64,000 nucleotides of DNA from Knufia peltigerae. Taxonomy: Eukaryota > Ascomycota > Eurotiomycetes > Chaetothyriales > Trichomeriaceae. Below, piece by piece: positions 10,823 through 22,464 of the stretch (position 1 is its first letter; every line of letters begins with the position of its first letter). The translations under genes were made by a program, and so were the position numbers. The notes under the pieces were generated by a model. It was not told where the DNA came from and did no database searches. It saw only the letters and a list, made by a program, of their open reading frames with translations. The stretch is from the NCBI GenBank assembly GCA_030247855.1, contig JAPDRN010000002.1, positions 558,001 through 622,000 of the forward strand. Reading direction: 5' to 3'.

Positions 10823-13097
10823 TCAAGGTGATGTACTCACGACGCTGCCGGCCGTGTATGATCCAGAAGCTGAACCTCTTCTCATGATCTTTGCTGCCTG
10901 GGTGAAAAAGGAATCGATTCGCAATGCCACTGGTCGAATCAGACATACTGACTCTTCATCCACGTACTCGCCTATTCGTTGAAGTGATTCATGGAACCGC
11001 TCTAGAAGTCGGAAAGTGGCACGGACTTGCTCCGGATTAGAAGATAGGAGGAAAAGGTAGATCAGAAAATTGCCGATCAGGATGAGTTGAGAACGTCCAT
11101 CTAGAGAGAGTCAGCGCAGTCACCAGTCTTGGGCATGGAAATCAGCAGGCAGGCTTACGTCGACCCCAGAATGCTCGAAGATCTTCTGGAGTGAGTCCGT
11201 CCATAAAGGCAAGAAAGACGCCGACTTGACCCATTGCCGCACCAAAGTAGCGTTGAAGGGATGATTTTGGACTGTATTTTGCTACCATAGACGCCGGTGT
11301 CATCAATGCTCGGAAAAGGATGATTTGAACGGCAAAGTATGCCAGATGTAGGGGGCCTGAAACAGAATTAGCCTGAGACGGAAACGAGAAGTTTGTGACA
11401 ACAATGTTGACAGCGTACCGTTGTTTTGGAAGCTGTGCGTGCTGCTGTTGTAGCCCATCGTTACGCAATGCGGAACGAGGGAATGCCAGGATTGGAGACG
11501 CCGTTGAATGTCGACAAGCTTGGTCTCCTGTTCTGAAGGATTGATCATCATGTCACGATAACTTTCATCGAAACTATCAGCAAAGTATTAGTCTTCTTCC
11601 GATGATATGGTGACATAAGGGCTCAGTACAAAGATGTTTCGAGTACTGTGTGTAATATCTGCGTCAATTTCACCATCTCAAGAAATCGTGCTGCAGTAGA
11701 GGCATCGAAAAGAGTACTTGTCTCATCAACCATATCTGCGAGGTCTTCTGGAACATCTTCATCAACTTGCAGGTCATTCATGTTGAGTTCTGCGGTTGTG
11801 TATGAAGCTCGATATATATGAGGTGGATTACCATGTGACACAGATGTCCACATGTCTGTCACGTAAGTTGACCACCATAACTTTTTCCGCAGGCTTTTCT
11901 CCCATGGAGCAATATTCCAGTCTGATGGATCCCGGTGAAGACCAACCATTTGCGCGCATGAAACTGCTCGACCGGAAAGTGTCCATAATCGCGGGGTCTC
12001 GAATGTGGTGTTGTTAGCCGCCTTCTCGTGAATCATCAGTAGGCAAGCCTGAGTCCTCCAAAGATTGGGAGCTTCAAGTTCCCTTTCCAGAGAGGCCTGA
12101 GCAGCTTGAAACAGCTCGTATTGTTCAAAATTTCGGGTCACTGTTTTCAGCACAGGATCTTGGTTCCAGAAGACGCCTCCCATACCATAGATCGCGCCTC
12201 GAAGAGACGCAGGAATGCTCAGCCTATCTTCTTTATAGGCGCGAAGAAAACGCACTTTCGACACAACACAATTAACGGTGTGGACATGCTTGAAATATAG
12301 TCGAACCAGGTCTGGACCATACGGCTCTACCACAGATTCTATCAGCCGAGAAGCTTCATCCTTGATCCGGTTATCGTATGGCATAAACCAATCTCGGAGA
12401 ATGAAGAAGTGTACCGGAGGTGTACCGCGTTCAAAGTCCCCAGGATGCACTTGCATAATGTCTCCAGCGATACGATTCGACTCGTTCATGATGACAGATC
12501 GGAAAGAAGCGAGGAGATTTGCATCTTGTTCGGAGCAAAGACCCAGAGAGTGGGCTGTCATGTCCTTTCCGTCTTCTAGTGTTTGGACGACAGGCTCTCC
12601 GACTTGGGGTTCGTGGCTGTTAACAGCTATGAAGCCACTTCTGGGTTGATCACCTCTGATATCTATGCTCCGCAAGTACGCAGTAGGCGAATAGAGAGAC
12701 GCGCGACCAGTTTCGCTAGGACTGGTTTGCATCGATGGGATGCTGTCGAGAGGAGAGGTAGAGTTGCCATCTGACATCACCGTGTGCGATACTTCCTCAT
12801 CGTGAGGTTTGTTGCTTTTTCTAGGCTGACGCTCTTGAAGTGATTCAGGGGTGAACTCGCAGGTTATATTTCTCCCTTTGCAGAAAAGGCCTTCCCGATG
12901 CCGAGTAAGTCTCGAATCCAAATGGTTGATGCCTCAGGCTACTCACATGGAGGCTGCTCTTCTATCACACATGCTGTCTTTCGCTTTCGACATACATCGC
13001 AGGGGCGGCTTTTGCGACTTCGCCACTGTCTGGAACTGCCAAACTCACTTTGTATCTTGAAGCGCCGTCTCCGAGGAGCTTGATCGTCCTCCTGCAT
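10823..13097 (-). CDS. Zn2Cys6 fungal transcription factor
   Basis: Five exons: 13097-12947, 12890-11630, 11573-11419, 11356-11159 and 11100-10823; introns of 56-62 nt; 680 aa. The zinc cluster is split by intron 1 and becomes complete on splicing: CDVCRKRKTACV, then C and LFCKGRNITC, giving the six-cysteine spacing C-x2-C-x6-C-x7-C-x2-C-x6-C. The middle region is the Fungal_trans domain, with family-like segments such as VRLYFKHVHTVNCVVSK and ARFLEMVKLTQIL. It should act as a nuclear homodimer at CGG triplets. Its place at the end of the permease/oxygenase/hydantoinase block makes it a candidate pathway-specific regulator (inference). It is divergent from MSH2 across 316 bp. Confidence 0.9.
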
Positions 13098-13318
13098 CGT
13101 AATACTGTCATTGACAATGAGCCAGCTCTTTGAGTACCAGAATCATTTCAAGTTTCATGGTCACAATACATTCAACGAAGAGACATGGGAATATCTTATC
13201 GATCACAGGTGGCTTGTCGATAAGCAGCAGTACGAATACGACTATGTGACCGACTCCGTTCAAAATGCCAAGAACACTGCCTTTGACCCGCCAAGAGATC
13301 GCGTCGGACTGTCACTTT

Positions 13319-13324
13319 ACGCGT
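13319..13324 (+). promoter_or_regulatory. MCB (MluI cell-cycle box) in MSH2 promoter
   Basis: A perfect ACGCGT palindrome 90 bp upstream of the MSH2 start, followed by a related GCGCGT four bases later. MCB sites bind MBF in yeasts and drive G1/S expression of DNA replication and repair genes. The site is seen; its use here is inferred. Confidence 0.5.
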
Positions 13325-13413
13325 CCTGCGCGTCGCAAAGTCCAAAGGGCGACGCTATATTGATATGCTGCGTATGTTGTAGCGACGGCGTATTGCACTG
13401 TATAGACATCGCC

Positions 13414-16247
13414 ATGGCATCGAGACCAGAACTCAAGGTATGCCTCTCCGGGACGATCCCCTCTTTCTCAAGTCTAACGCAACATAGGTCGACGATGAGG
13501 GTGGCTTCATCCGCACCTTTCGTTCCCTACCCGCAAAGCCAGATGGAACTAGTACAATCCGTGTCTTCGACAGAACGGATTGGTACTCGGCTCATGGCGA
13601 GGATGCAGAATTCATTGCACGAACAGTGTACAAAACCACTGCTGTCCTCCGAAACCTGGGCCGCAGCGAAAATGCGCTTCCCAGCGTGACGATGACCACC
13701 ACAGTCTTCCGCAACCTACTCCGTGAAGCACTCTTCAAGTTGGGCCAAAGAGTAGAGATCTGGGAAGCCAGCGGTAAGGGACAATGGAAACTGGCTCGAG
13801 AAGCAAGCCCTGGAAATTTGCAGGCTGTGGAGGAAGAGCTGGGTTCAGGCATAGACAGTCAAGGTGATAGTGCACCAATCATTCTTGCCGTTAAAGTCAG
13901 CGCGAAGACGGGAGAGGCCAGAAATGTGGGAGTATGTTTCGCAGATGCAAGCGTCAGAGAACTTGGTGTCAGCGAATTTCTCGATAATGACCTTTACTCA
14001 AATTTCGAAAGTCTGCTCATTCAGCTTGGAGTCAAGGAGTGTGTCATTGCAAGCGACGGACAGAAGAAGGACCCTGAGCTCACGAAAATACGACAGATAG
14101 CCGATTCATGTGGCGTTGCAATCTCTGAAAGAGCTGCTAGCGACTATGGAACCAAAGATATCGAGCAAGACCTGTCTAGATTGCTCAAAGGCGAAAATTC
14201 TATGGGGTTGCTGCCACAGACTGATCTCAAGCTTGCTATGGCCAGTGCCGCTGCACTGATCAAGTACCTTGGTGTGATGACAGATCCCAGCAACTTCGGT
14301 CAGTACCGACTCTACCAGCACGACCTGAGTCACTTCATGAAGCTCGACGCGGCTGCTCTAAGAGCACTCAACCTCATGCCTGGTCCTCGAGATGGTGCGA
14401 AGAGCATGAGCTTATTCGGTCTTCTCAACCATTGTAAGACACCCATCGGAGGTCGTCTACTGGCACAGTGGCTGAAGCAACCGCTGATGGGCCTGGAGGC
14501 GATCGAGACGAGACAACAACTTGTGGAAGCTTTCGTAACAGACACCGAACTCCGACAGACGATGCAAGAGGAACATCTACGCTCCATCCCCGACCTGTAT
14601 CGCCTTGCGAAGAAATTTCAACGTAAGATGGCCAACCTCGAAGATGTTGTGCGTGCCTATCAAGTCGTCATTAGACTCCCAGGTTTCATTGAAGCCTTAG
14701 AGACCGTTGTGGACGAGCAATATCAGATACCCTTGGAGGCACAGTACACTTCGAAATTGAAAGAGTTGTCGAACTTTCTAGGCAAGCTTGCAGAGATGGT
14801 CGAGACCACAGTCGACCTCGATGCATTAGACCGACACGAATTCATCATCAAACCAGAATTTGATGATAAATTGAGAACGATTAGAACCAAACTCGATCAA
14901 CTCAAGAACAGTATGGATAGTGAGCACCGCCGAGCGGGCAAAGATCTCAACCAAGATTTGGACAAGAAACTCTTCCTGGAGAATCACCGAGTCCACGGCT
15001 ATTGTTTCAGACTTACTCGTACTGAAGCTGGATGCATACGCAATAAACCATTGTACAAAGAGATCTCGACTCAAAAGAACGGAGTATATTTTACGACCTC
15101 AAAATTGCAAGAACTAAGAAGGGAGCACGACCAACTTTCCGCTGCATATAACCGAACGCAAGGCTCACTTGTCTCCGAGGTGGTCTCAGTGGCGTCATCA
15201 TATACACCGGTCATCGAACAACTCGCTGCTATCATCGCCCACCTGGATGTAGTTGTGAGCCTGGCACATGTATCGGTGCACGCACCCGCCGCTTACGTTC
15301 GGCCTAAGATGCACGAGCGTGGAACTGGCGACACCATCTTGAAAGAAGCCCGACACCCATGTATGGAAGCTCAGGATGATATCAATTTCATCACCAATGA
15401 TGTGGAGCTGAAACGAGAAGAGTCACGATTCTTGATTATCACCGGTCCAAATATGGGCGGCAAATCTACCTACATTCGTACCATTGGGTGTATTGCGTTG
15501 ATGGCCCAGATTGGTTGCTTTGTACCCTGTTCCGAGGCAGAATTGACCATCTTTGATTGCATACTTGCCCGTGTTGGCGCCTCAGACTCTCAACTCAAGG
15601 GTGTCTCAACGTTCATGGCCGAAATGCTTGAGACAGCGAACATCTTGAAAAGTGCTACCCGAGACTCGCTGATCATTATTGATGAACTCGGCCGAGGGAC
15701 GAGCACCTACGATGGATTCGGTTTGGCTTGGGCCATTAGTGAGGAAATCGTGGCTCAAATTGGCGCTTTTGGATGCTTTGCAACACATTTCCATGAACTG
15801 ACTGCTCTGGCTGACAAATACCCAAACGCAGTCAAGAACTTACACGTAGTGGCTTTTGTGGACCAGGCTACCAGCAACACCGCCTCTGAACGAAGAGAGG
15901 TCACCCTGCTATACAGAGTGGAAGCGGGAATCAGTGACCAGAGCTTCGGTATTCACGTCGCTGAACTAGTGAGATTTCCAGAGAAGGTGGTCAACATGGC
16001 ACGCCGGAAGGCTGAAGAACTGGAAGATTTCTCGGCTGTGACTGGGGAACAGAAGAAAGAGCAGTACTCCAAGGAAGATGCTGAGGAAGGAAGTAAGCTG
16101 CTCAAAGCCATGCTAAAGAATTGGAAGGGCCAAATCGAGGGACGAGAGATGAGTAAGGATGAAAAGCTCCAGCTCATGAGGGACTTGGTCAAAGGCGATT
16201 CCACCTTGATGGCCAACCCCTTCTTTCAATCTATCAAGGCGCTGTGA
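13414..16247 (+). CDS. MSH2: DNA mismatch repair ATPase MSH2
   Basis: Exon 1, 13414-13437, codes for MASRPELK; a 50-nt intron follows (13438-13487); exon 2 is 13488-16247; 927 aa, normal for fungal MSH2. Domains in order: MutS I mismatch/connector region (to about 300), lever and clamp (about 300-620), and C-terminal ABC-type ATPase. Walker A is GPNMGGKST near residue 660, followed by the STFMAEMLE element and the Walker B/signature region DELGRGTSTYDG near 740. MSH2 pairs with MSH6 or MSH3 to recognise mismatches and small loops in the nucleus. The start at 13414 is chosen because the intron joins it to VDDEGGF, the conserved N-terminus. It marks the housekeeping edge of the accessory block. 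Confidence 0.97.
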
Positions 16248-16443
16248 AGAGTTGGCAGAAAGCCCTTGAATTCGATGAGCAAGGTGTATGGCGACAGACA
16301 GGTGTTTTTGATGAGGATATTGACCTGAAAAGGTGTACTCGGAAAGGGTTTGACATCGTTTATAGGCTGGTAGCCTGCTTGGTATGTACAGTACTCCAAG
16401 TGATGCCTGAGTGATATAATCCAAGCTACATTTGTGTTCCATC

Positions 16444-16897
16444 TTATGCGTTCTTGACGTTACTCCGTACATCATCGTCTCCGCCCCGGTCCTGAGCTCG
16501 TCTGGCAGCGACATCTTCTGGGCCTTCGCCGGCCTCTCCTTGGTCAAAGTCTCCAGCTTTCGTGGGTCTTCCTGTACCCTTTACGGTACCTCCACCCTCC
16601 TCTGGAGGAATTTCGCGGTTGTTCCCTGCTCCTGAGACCTTGCTGCCGTATTCAGCGGTGCTGCCAGGGAATTTATTGGTAACAGATTGGTCAATGCCCG
16701 ATTCGACGGCTTATAGAGTGTCAGACGAGACCTGCTGAGGTGGACGAGGGCCATTTACTGCTGACACTGCCTCCATGGACAGTCTTCCCTCCAAAACCAC
16801 CGTCTTGAGCTCCATGCTTGAGCTTGTCTGAGGCAAGATCTTGCTCAGCCTGCTTGGCAATATCCATCAGGTCCTGGCCCTTGTACTGTTCAGACAT
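16444..16897 (-). CDS. small hydrophilic protein of fungal stress/conidiation type, 134 aa
   Basis: Two exons, 16897-16759 and 16709-16444, with a 49-nt intron; 134 aa. The protein starts MSEQYKGQDLMDIAKQAEQD and is rich in Gly, Lys, Asp and Glu, with no hydrophobic core; it looks intrinsically disordered. A middle segment reads ESGIDQSVTNKFPGSTAEYG and is followed by a Gly/Pro-rich stretch. Small proteins of this make-up are common in Pezizomycotina and often rise under stress or in spores, but I cannot name a family firmly. The TACTCCGTA word at 16461-16469 falls inside its last codons. It is tail-to-tail with MSH2 (196 bp). Confidence 0.7.
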
Positions 16898-17575
16898 TGT
16901 GATCGTATCAAGAGAGGAGTAGACTAAAGGGGTTACGGCTGGATAGTTCGGTACGGTATGGCTGCCAGGGGGCGAGAGTGTGGTAGTCCTTTGTGAAGTT
17001 TTCGCAAGAGAACATATGTCATTAAGCAATTCCAATGTCACATTTTGTACTTATAATCAGAGAAAATATCAAATTCTTCTGTGATGTCACGAAGATTCAA
17101 GTTACATCATGGTGGACAAGGCTGGAGTCTGTGATATAGTCGCTGAATACGGTTTAGTGTCTTACGACGAGGCCGATCGACAAGGCTAAAGAACAATGCG
17201 ACCGCGTTTCCAGCATTTCTCTCGCAATCAATTTAGAACAAACAACAAATCGGTGTGAACTATAGCTACCTATAGGATGAACCTGAGCTTACCATTCTCA
17301 ATTCGACTCCGATTATCCCTTTAGGTAGGCTGACACGATGTCATATTTGAAGGGTCATGTCTCGATACGATGGTCAATTCTGCGCTGCACTTTCCGTGTA
17401 TCAGTGAAGTGGTCACCACCTGGTTGTGAATGCCGTCGCATTATCTATCGTCTGCCACAATGGAAAACTTGTCCAAAGTGATATTCATATTGCACAGAAA
17501 TTCAGTGAGTCTATTGAGTGAGCTGATCATAATAGTATCAAATTTTCCTCAACCTCCACGTCTCTGAATGCGGAA
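16898..17575. other. intergenic, divergent promoters
   Basis: 678 bp between the starts of the 134-aa protein (-) and the 767-aa orphan (+). It should hold both promoters. No gene or repeat seen. Confidence 0.5.
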
Positions 17576-19933
17576 ATGGAAGGTACGGCTGTTCAACTGC
17601 GGTCAAGGGCAGGATCTGGAATGGATTTCGCCTCCTGCGAGCCACTTCCGCATCATTCAAGTTTGACATTCTTTCGCTCACCAAAGCATGAAAGACCGTC
17701 AAATTACACTCGCCGTGTGTCCCAGGAAAATATGCCGTCAACCTATACTTCGCCTGACCCTACTGCTCTCAGTGCCCAAAGTTGTCGATCCTCGATTTCC
17801 GCCATTCCATATCCTGCAACGGGTACCTCTCGTCGTGCTACGCCTAGTGGAGGTGGGAGCAACAGAGCCGGATTACATCTGAACAAGACAAGCCTCAGTC
17901 CTGAGTATTGTCATGTGGAGCCTTGGACTACTACTGAAAGATGGCCACCTTCGTCGATACCCTTGTTCCAACCCTCTGCTGTCAGCTCGGCACCATATCC
18001 CCCGTACAGTCAACGACAGCCACGTGATGGGCCTTGTGTTGTAGCTCACCATCACGATCGCCATTTGTCCTGTGGCTCTCTCCATGGGTCTGAAATGGCA
18101 CCATCGCATCAAATGAGGGATGGCTTCAACCTTCCAAAGTCGAACACGATGTCCAATCTCATAAGCTTATCTCGCGACATCACCCCGAAGCGCCTGCTCC
18201 AGCCACTGGGGCCACCACTCCCAAGAACACAAACTCTGGGCAATATAACGTGCTTTGGGTCAACAAACTCAACCTCTTCTCCTCGGAAGCCGACCTCGGT
18301 GAAGGTCTCACACTTCAAGAGACATCAAGACGATGAGAGTCAACTTGATATCGCTACTGCATTGAGTGAAAGTAGAATGACAGATGAAGAGCTGGAGATG
18401 ATGCAGCAAACACAAAGGGAGGCTGTTATCAACCGTTTTCGCCTGAGAGAAAGATTTAGGGGAGGCCGCGATGCAAGCAGGCATGTACTCCCATCGACAG
18501 TCACCCAACATCAGAAAATCGAGACGATTCAAACAACACCTAGCAATACAATCACTATGGAAGCCACCGCATCTGACCCACTACCAGCAGATGTACAAAA
18601 GGCAGGCGCCAAAAGGGGACATCTGGCTATTAATCCAACTCTGGCTAACAGGCATTGCCTCGATCATGACCTGCCCACTGCTACAACAACTACAAGTGCT
18701 ACTGCATCTACTCAGAGCGGCGTATTTCTCGAAAGGTTCAAACAGGTATGCTAGTAAATCTTTCATATGTGCTGTACGTCACTGCTAATTTGACTATAGA
18801 AACATTTCAATTATGACGCAGAGTCCTCCCAGTATTGGGCTGGTCGTTATTTGTCAGTATGCGACAGGATTCGAAGTGAACCTCTGATGAACACCAAGCT
18901 TCTGCCTCCCTTTGAATCTTCTACTAAGACTATCGACATGCTGTTTGACGCTCGTGAAAGAGCGCGAATAAGGCTAGCATTAGACGAGCTTAGAAGATGT
19001 TGCATGACTGATGACGCACTTGAAAGCTTCGAGCATTTTGAGGTCGCGTTGCTAAAGAAGTTGGGCATATCTCATCAAAGTCTATACCGAGACAGTAAAT
19101 CTTTGTCGGGAGCCTCCGACGCCGGGTCAAGGCCAAGGATGGCCGGTTGCGGTGGTCGAAAATCTGGAACCACTTGGAATGAATCTCAGCCATTTGGCAG
19201 TACCTCAACATCCACCAGCCGCGTTTCAAGTATCAATGCCGAAGCCGTAATGGGGAAGGCTTCTCGCGGGGTGGAGGGCAAAGGCACCCTTGCAAAGAGC
19301 AAGACTACTGGTAACTTGGCATCATTCATACCAAAGTTCGCCAGCAGACAATTGGTACCTTTTATCAAGACTACTTATCAATCAAACTCGACTGATCACA
19401 AGGTCCACCATCGAAGAATCTCGCATGTCGGACACACTCCTGAATCAGCAGAGCAAACTATTGAGGGGAGAGAATCTCATACAGCCAGTCAAATGAACGC
19501 TACACACTGGCGGTCAGGCTCACGCATACCATCCTTCAGTCTTGCCAACAGTGAGAGCCGCAGCCTGCAATCACTCTCCACTCCCACGGCTACACCACCT
19601 GCAGAGAAGGAGCGGAGCTTGATCTTTGGCAAGAAAATCCAAAAGCGAGACCAAGTGGTTGGAAGCCTTGACTGTGCTATGATGGAAAGTGGTCACACAA
19701 TGCCCCCTTACGAGGAAAAGTCGCAAGCCTTCTTCCCACAGGTTCAAATGGTTACTGTGCAGGGAGAGAAGGAGAAAGTGATTCGTTCTCGCCGTAAATC
19801 GGAACGGCAGTCCAGTGGGGAAATCGTGAAAAATCTATTTGGAGCCGGAGTGCGAGAAGTGAGGAAGATGGGTCGCCGGGTTGGAGCAATGAGCATAGGA
19901 AGCAGTGATGATTTACCGGCATCGAAGCATTAA
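17576..19933 (+). CDS. uncharacterised fungal protein, 767 aa, mostly disordered
   Basis: Exon 1 17576-18745 and exon 2 18800-19933 with a 54-nt phase-0 intron; 767 aa. The first 380 residues are low-complexity, rich in Ser, Thr, Pro and His. Straddling the splice site is the one conserved-looking block: a short acidic helix (TDEELEMMQQTQREAV), then KHFNYDAESSQYWAGRYLS and a helical segment to about residue 480 (RARIRLALDELRRCCMTDDA, ALESFEHFEVALLKKLG). The C-terminal 290 residues are again basic and Ser-rich. I recall similar uncharacterised proteins in Eurotiomycetes. No enzyme motif is visible; a scaffold or signalling adaptor is possible. It is convergent with the T2 RNase, about 90 bp away. 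Confidence 0.8.
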
Positions 19934-20022
19934 TAGGAGAGGGATAGAGCTCAATGCAAAAGCGCGAGTTCAACAAAGATTGTCTAAACGGCAGCAAGGA
20001 AAACTTTGCTGCATGGAATGGT

Positions 20023-21621
20023 CTATGTAGCTACCCAATGAATTTCCAATTGAACACTTCTTTCACCATTACCATCATTTGCATACACGTCGACCTTGTC
20101 AAATCGTTTCGGTACATGATTCGCATAGAATGTCGTCTTATTCTGGTAAGACAGGGCACGGGGGTTTTGAGGGTCCGAAGAGAAGATACTCTGTACGGCG
20201 GTCGACTTGGTACACTCGAATCTGGAGGTTTTTGGGTTGACGACGCACGGCGAGTAGCTGGACGAGAGGGAGAAGAGCGGCGCGTGGCCAGGATCGACGA
20301 CGTCCTTTTGTGCGCGAAAGGTGGCACACGTGCCCGAGACGTACCATTGACCCAGGCGAATGAGACAGCCTTTGTTGTCGTCGTCATTCGACTGTGTTGC
20401 GATATCATCCGAAAGTTGCTCGTTCAAGACGAGGGGATGCTGCTGTTGTTCAGATTCGGACTCGGAAAAAGTCGGTCCATGGTGGTCGTCGTCGAGAATG
20501 TGGATCGCGAGATGGCCCTTGCCCGTAAACGGTGGGGATGTTGGTGTGCTTGTGGTCGTCGACGTGCGCGTATAGGTATGCGTGGGTGATGGACCAGGAT
20601 CGGAATGCCCATTCTTGGGCAAGTACTTGATCCCACGGCTCGGACAGTTGGATTTGGCACCGTCGGGGTCGGTGGGGATGAATATTTCGCGGACGGCGTC
20701 GGCAGGCAGAAATGGAGTAGAAGAAGAGTACCGCTGCGCTGGAGGTTGGTCGGTGGTACCATGTGATGAAACGGAGGTGGAAGTGGAAAGAGAAGAATCG
20801 TCGTACGAGTTCCTCAGTGAACCCATGACGGAGAAATGATACCATATCTCGTTGAGTTCGCCAGAGTGAGTACAACGGAACGTCACGGGGTGGTTGTGTG
20901 GCGAAGAGGATATAGCATCTTCGAGGTCTTGTAAGGTGTAGCGTACTTCGTGGGAAGGAACGATGCCGGCTTCAGACAGGATGGTGTACGTGTCTAGCGT
21001 ACGGAAGAGAGATGTCGTGTGGATAAAGTAATCTAGTATGCCTAGGTCGAGGTTGCTGTCCGAAGACTCATCACTATCAGAGTACTCATGCGTTGATGAC
21101 GATGGATAACAACCCCGTTCGAGGGTCGAGATACATGTGCCGTGCTTGTTCCATTCGTGGGACCAGAGGTGTGCGGGGTCTGAATTGAGTGAGAGCCAGT
21201 ATTCGTCCATGAAATCGAGGAGGGCTTTGGGGTCCGAATGCGTTTGATTGAGGAGAGTGGTGATCAGATCACGCATGGCGCCGGGAGGATGAGATCGCGT
21301 CGTATCACAAAATTGATCGAACCCTCCCGTGCAGAGGTCCGGCCAGAGACCGTGGATGGTCCAGGACGTGTTGGGCCCGAGGGCTGGAGAAGTGTCCCAG
21401 AATTGGGTCTGGAGAAAATGACCCGAAGGGTGGTTCAGGCAGCACGTGTTGATCTCGCGGGGTGGAGGGAACGGGCAAGACAGTGACGGCGGGTTGGGGC
21501 ATGATTGGAGGGTAGTGGCCGTCATCGTGGCTTTGGTGGTTTCAAGAGGCGATGTGGATGGTGGTAATAGCGCATTAGAAATGGAGGAGAGGAACGGTAG
21601 TTGGAATAAGGATGGAGCCAT
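20023..21621 (-). CDS. ribonuclease T2 family protein with C-terminal extension
   Basis: Single exon, 532 aa. Both T2 active-site blocks are intact: CAS I WTIHGLWPDLC with H90, and CAS II SHEWNKHGTC with H155, E156, K159 and H160. Several cysteines suited to disulfides are present, and a Ser/Asp-rich loop (SDSDESSDSN) interrupts the catalytic domain. After about residue 260 come Ser/Thr/Pro linkers and a second region, as in RNY1-type fungal T2 enzymes, which are longer than the usual 230-270 aa. It cleaves single-stranded RNA through 2',3'-cyclic phosphates, usually in the vacuole or outside the cell. The N-terminus is only weakly signal-like (SLFQLPFLSSISNALLP), so secretion is not certain. 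Confidence 0.92.
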   Translation of the reverse strand: MAPSLFQLPFLSSISNALLPPSTSPLETTKATMTATTLQSCPNPPSLSCPFPPPREINTCCLNHPSGHFLQTQFWDTSPALGPNTSWTIHGLWPDLCTGGFDQFCDTTRSHPPGAMRDLITTLLNQTHSDPKALLDFMDEYWLSLNSDPAHLWSHEWNKHGTCISTLERGCYPSSSTHEYSDSDESSDSNLDLGILDYFIHTTSLFRTLDTYTILSEAGIVPSHEVRYTLQDLEDAISSSPHNHPVTFRCTHSGELNEIWYHFSVMGSLRNSYDDSSLSTSTSVSSHGTTDQPPAQRYSSSTPFLPADAVREIFIPTDPDGAKSNCPSRGIKYLPKNGHSDPGPSPTHTYTRTSTTTSTPTSPPFTGKGHLAIHILDDDHHGPTFSESESEQQQHPLVLNEQLSDDIATQSNDDDNKGCLIRLGQWYVSGTCATFRAQKDVVDPGHAPLFSLSSSYSPCVVNPKTSRFECTKSTAVQSIFSSDPQNPRALSYQNKTTFYANHVPKRFDKVDVYANDGNGERSVQLEIHWVAT

Positions 21622-22464
21622 GTCGAGGTAGTTTGAGCCGGTGACTGTGTAAAAATATATGTATACAGCTGCTCTAAATGTCGAATTGTGTCATGATGTC
21701 TTCTTGTTGGTCCCGCTGGGATGTTGATATGAGTTGGTCTTGTAGAAGTTGTGTAGAGATCAGTCAAGTCAGAAGACGACGTTGAAGTTGATGTCAATAA
21801 AGAGTCGGAAGCACGCGTCAACAAAATGACGTCGACGGTGAGAGGTCATGTGACGAGGCTGAGAGCGTAATCAAGGGATAGGGAACCTTCCCTCCTTATG
21901 ACGAGCAGCAAACATCTGACCTCGGTCTCAACGCATTGACCTACTGGAGATTACCTCTAAGGCTTGGTAATCCGATATTCAAGCTTGTGTAGCGGAGTTC
22001 GTGCTTGTTTGAAAAGCGCAGTTGTCTTGAACGAGGCTCTCCGTAGAAGGGAGGTATATCGTGAATGGTCCCGGGCGAGTCACACCTCTTTACTCTCAGT
22101 ACCTAGGTGAAAACATATCAGTAGAATCGGAAAGCTTTTGACCCATTGGACACTTCATGATGATCAAACTGCTCGCTAATGCCGGCGTGATCATTCACAG
22201 ACCAGAGTCTAGATTTTCCGAATCATGAACTCGAAAGTAAATGAATCCTGAAATAGAAGTGAGGACTCAGTGACTTCACTATGGGTGCCAGAGAGATTGC
22301 CCAGAAGTCTCATAGTCTTTACTAACTCCAATTCCACAATATCACTCTGCAAACTCTCCGTCAATTCTCTCTAACTCTCGGTTCTTAACTCACATCACCT
22401 CCTTCCTTCTCCAGCTACCTAAGCCATCGACACCTACGCCAGAGGTACTGGCCCACGTCTAGCC
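21622..22464. other. intergenic, divergent promoters
   Basis: 843 bp between the T2 RNase (-) and the BTB-like gene (+). Pyrimidine-rich tracts precede the BTB start (about 22370-22450), typical of fungal core promoters. No gene seen. Confidence 0.5.
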
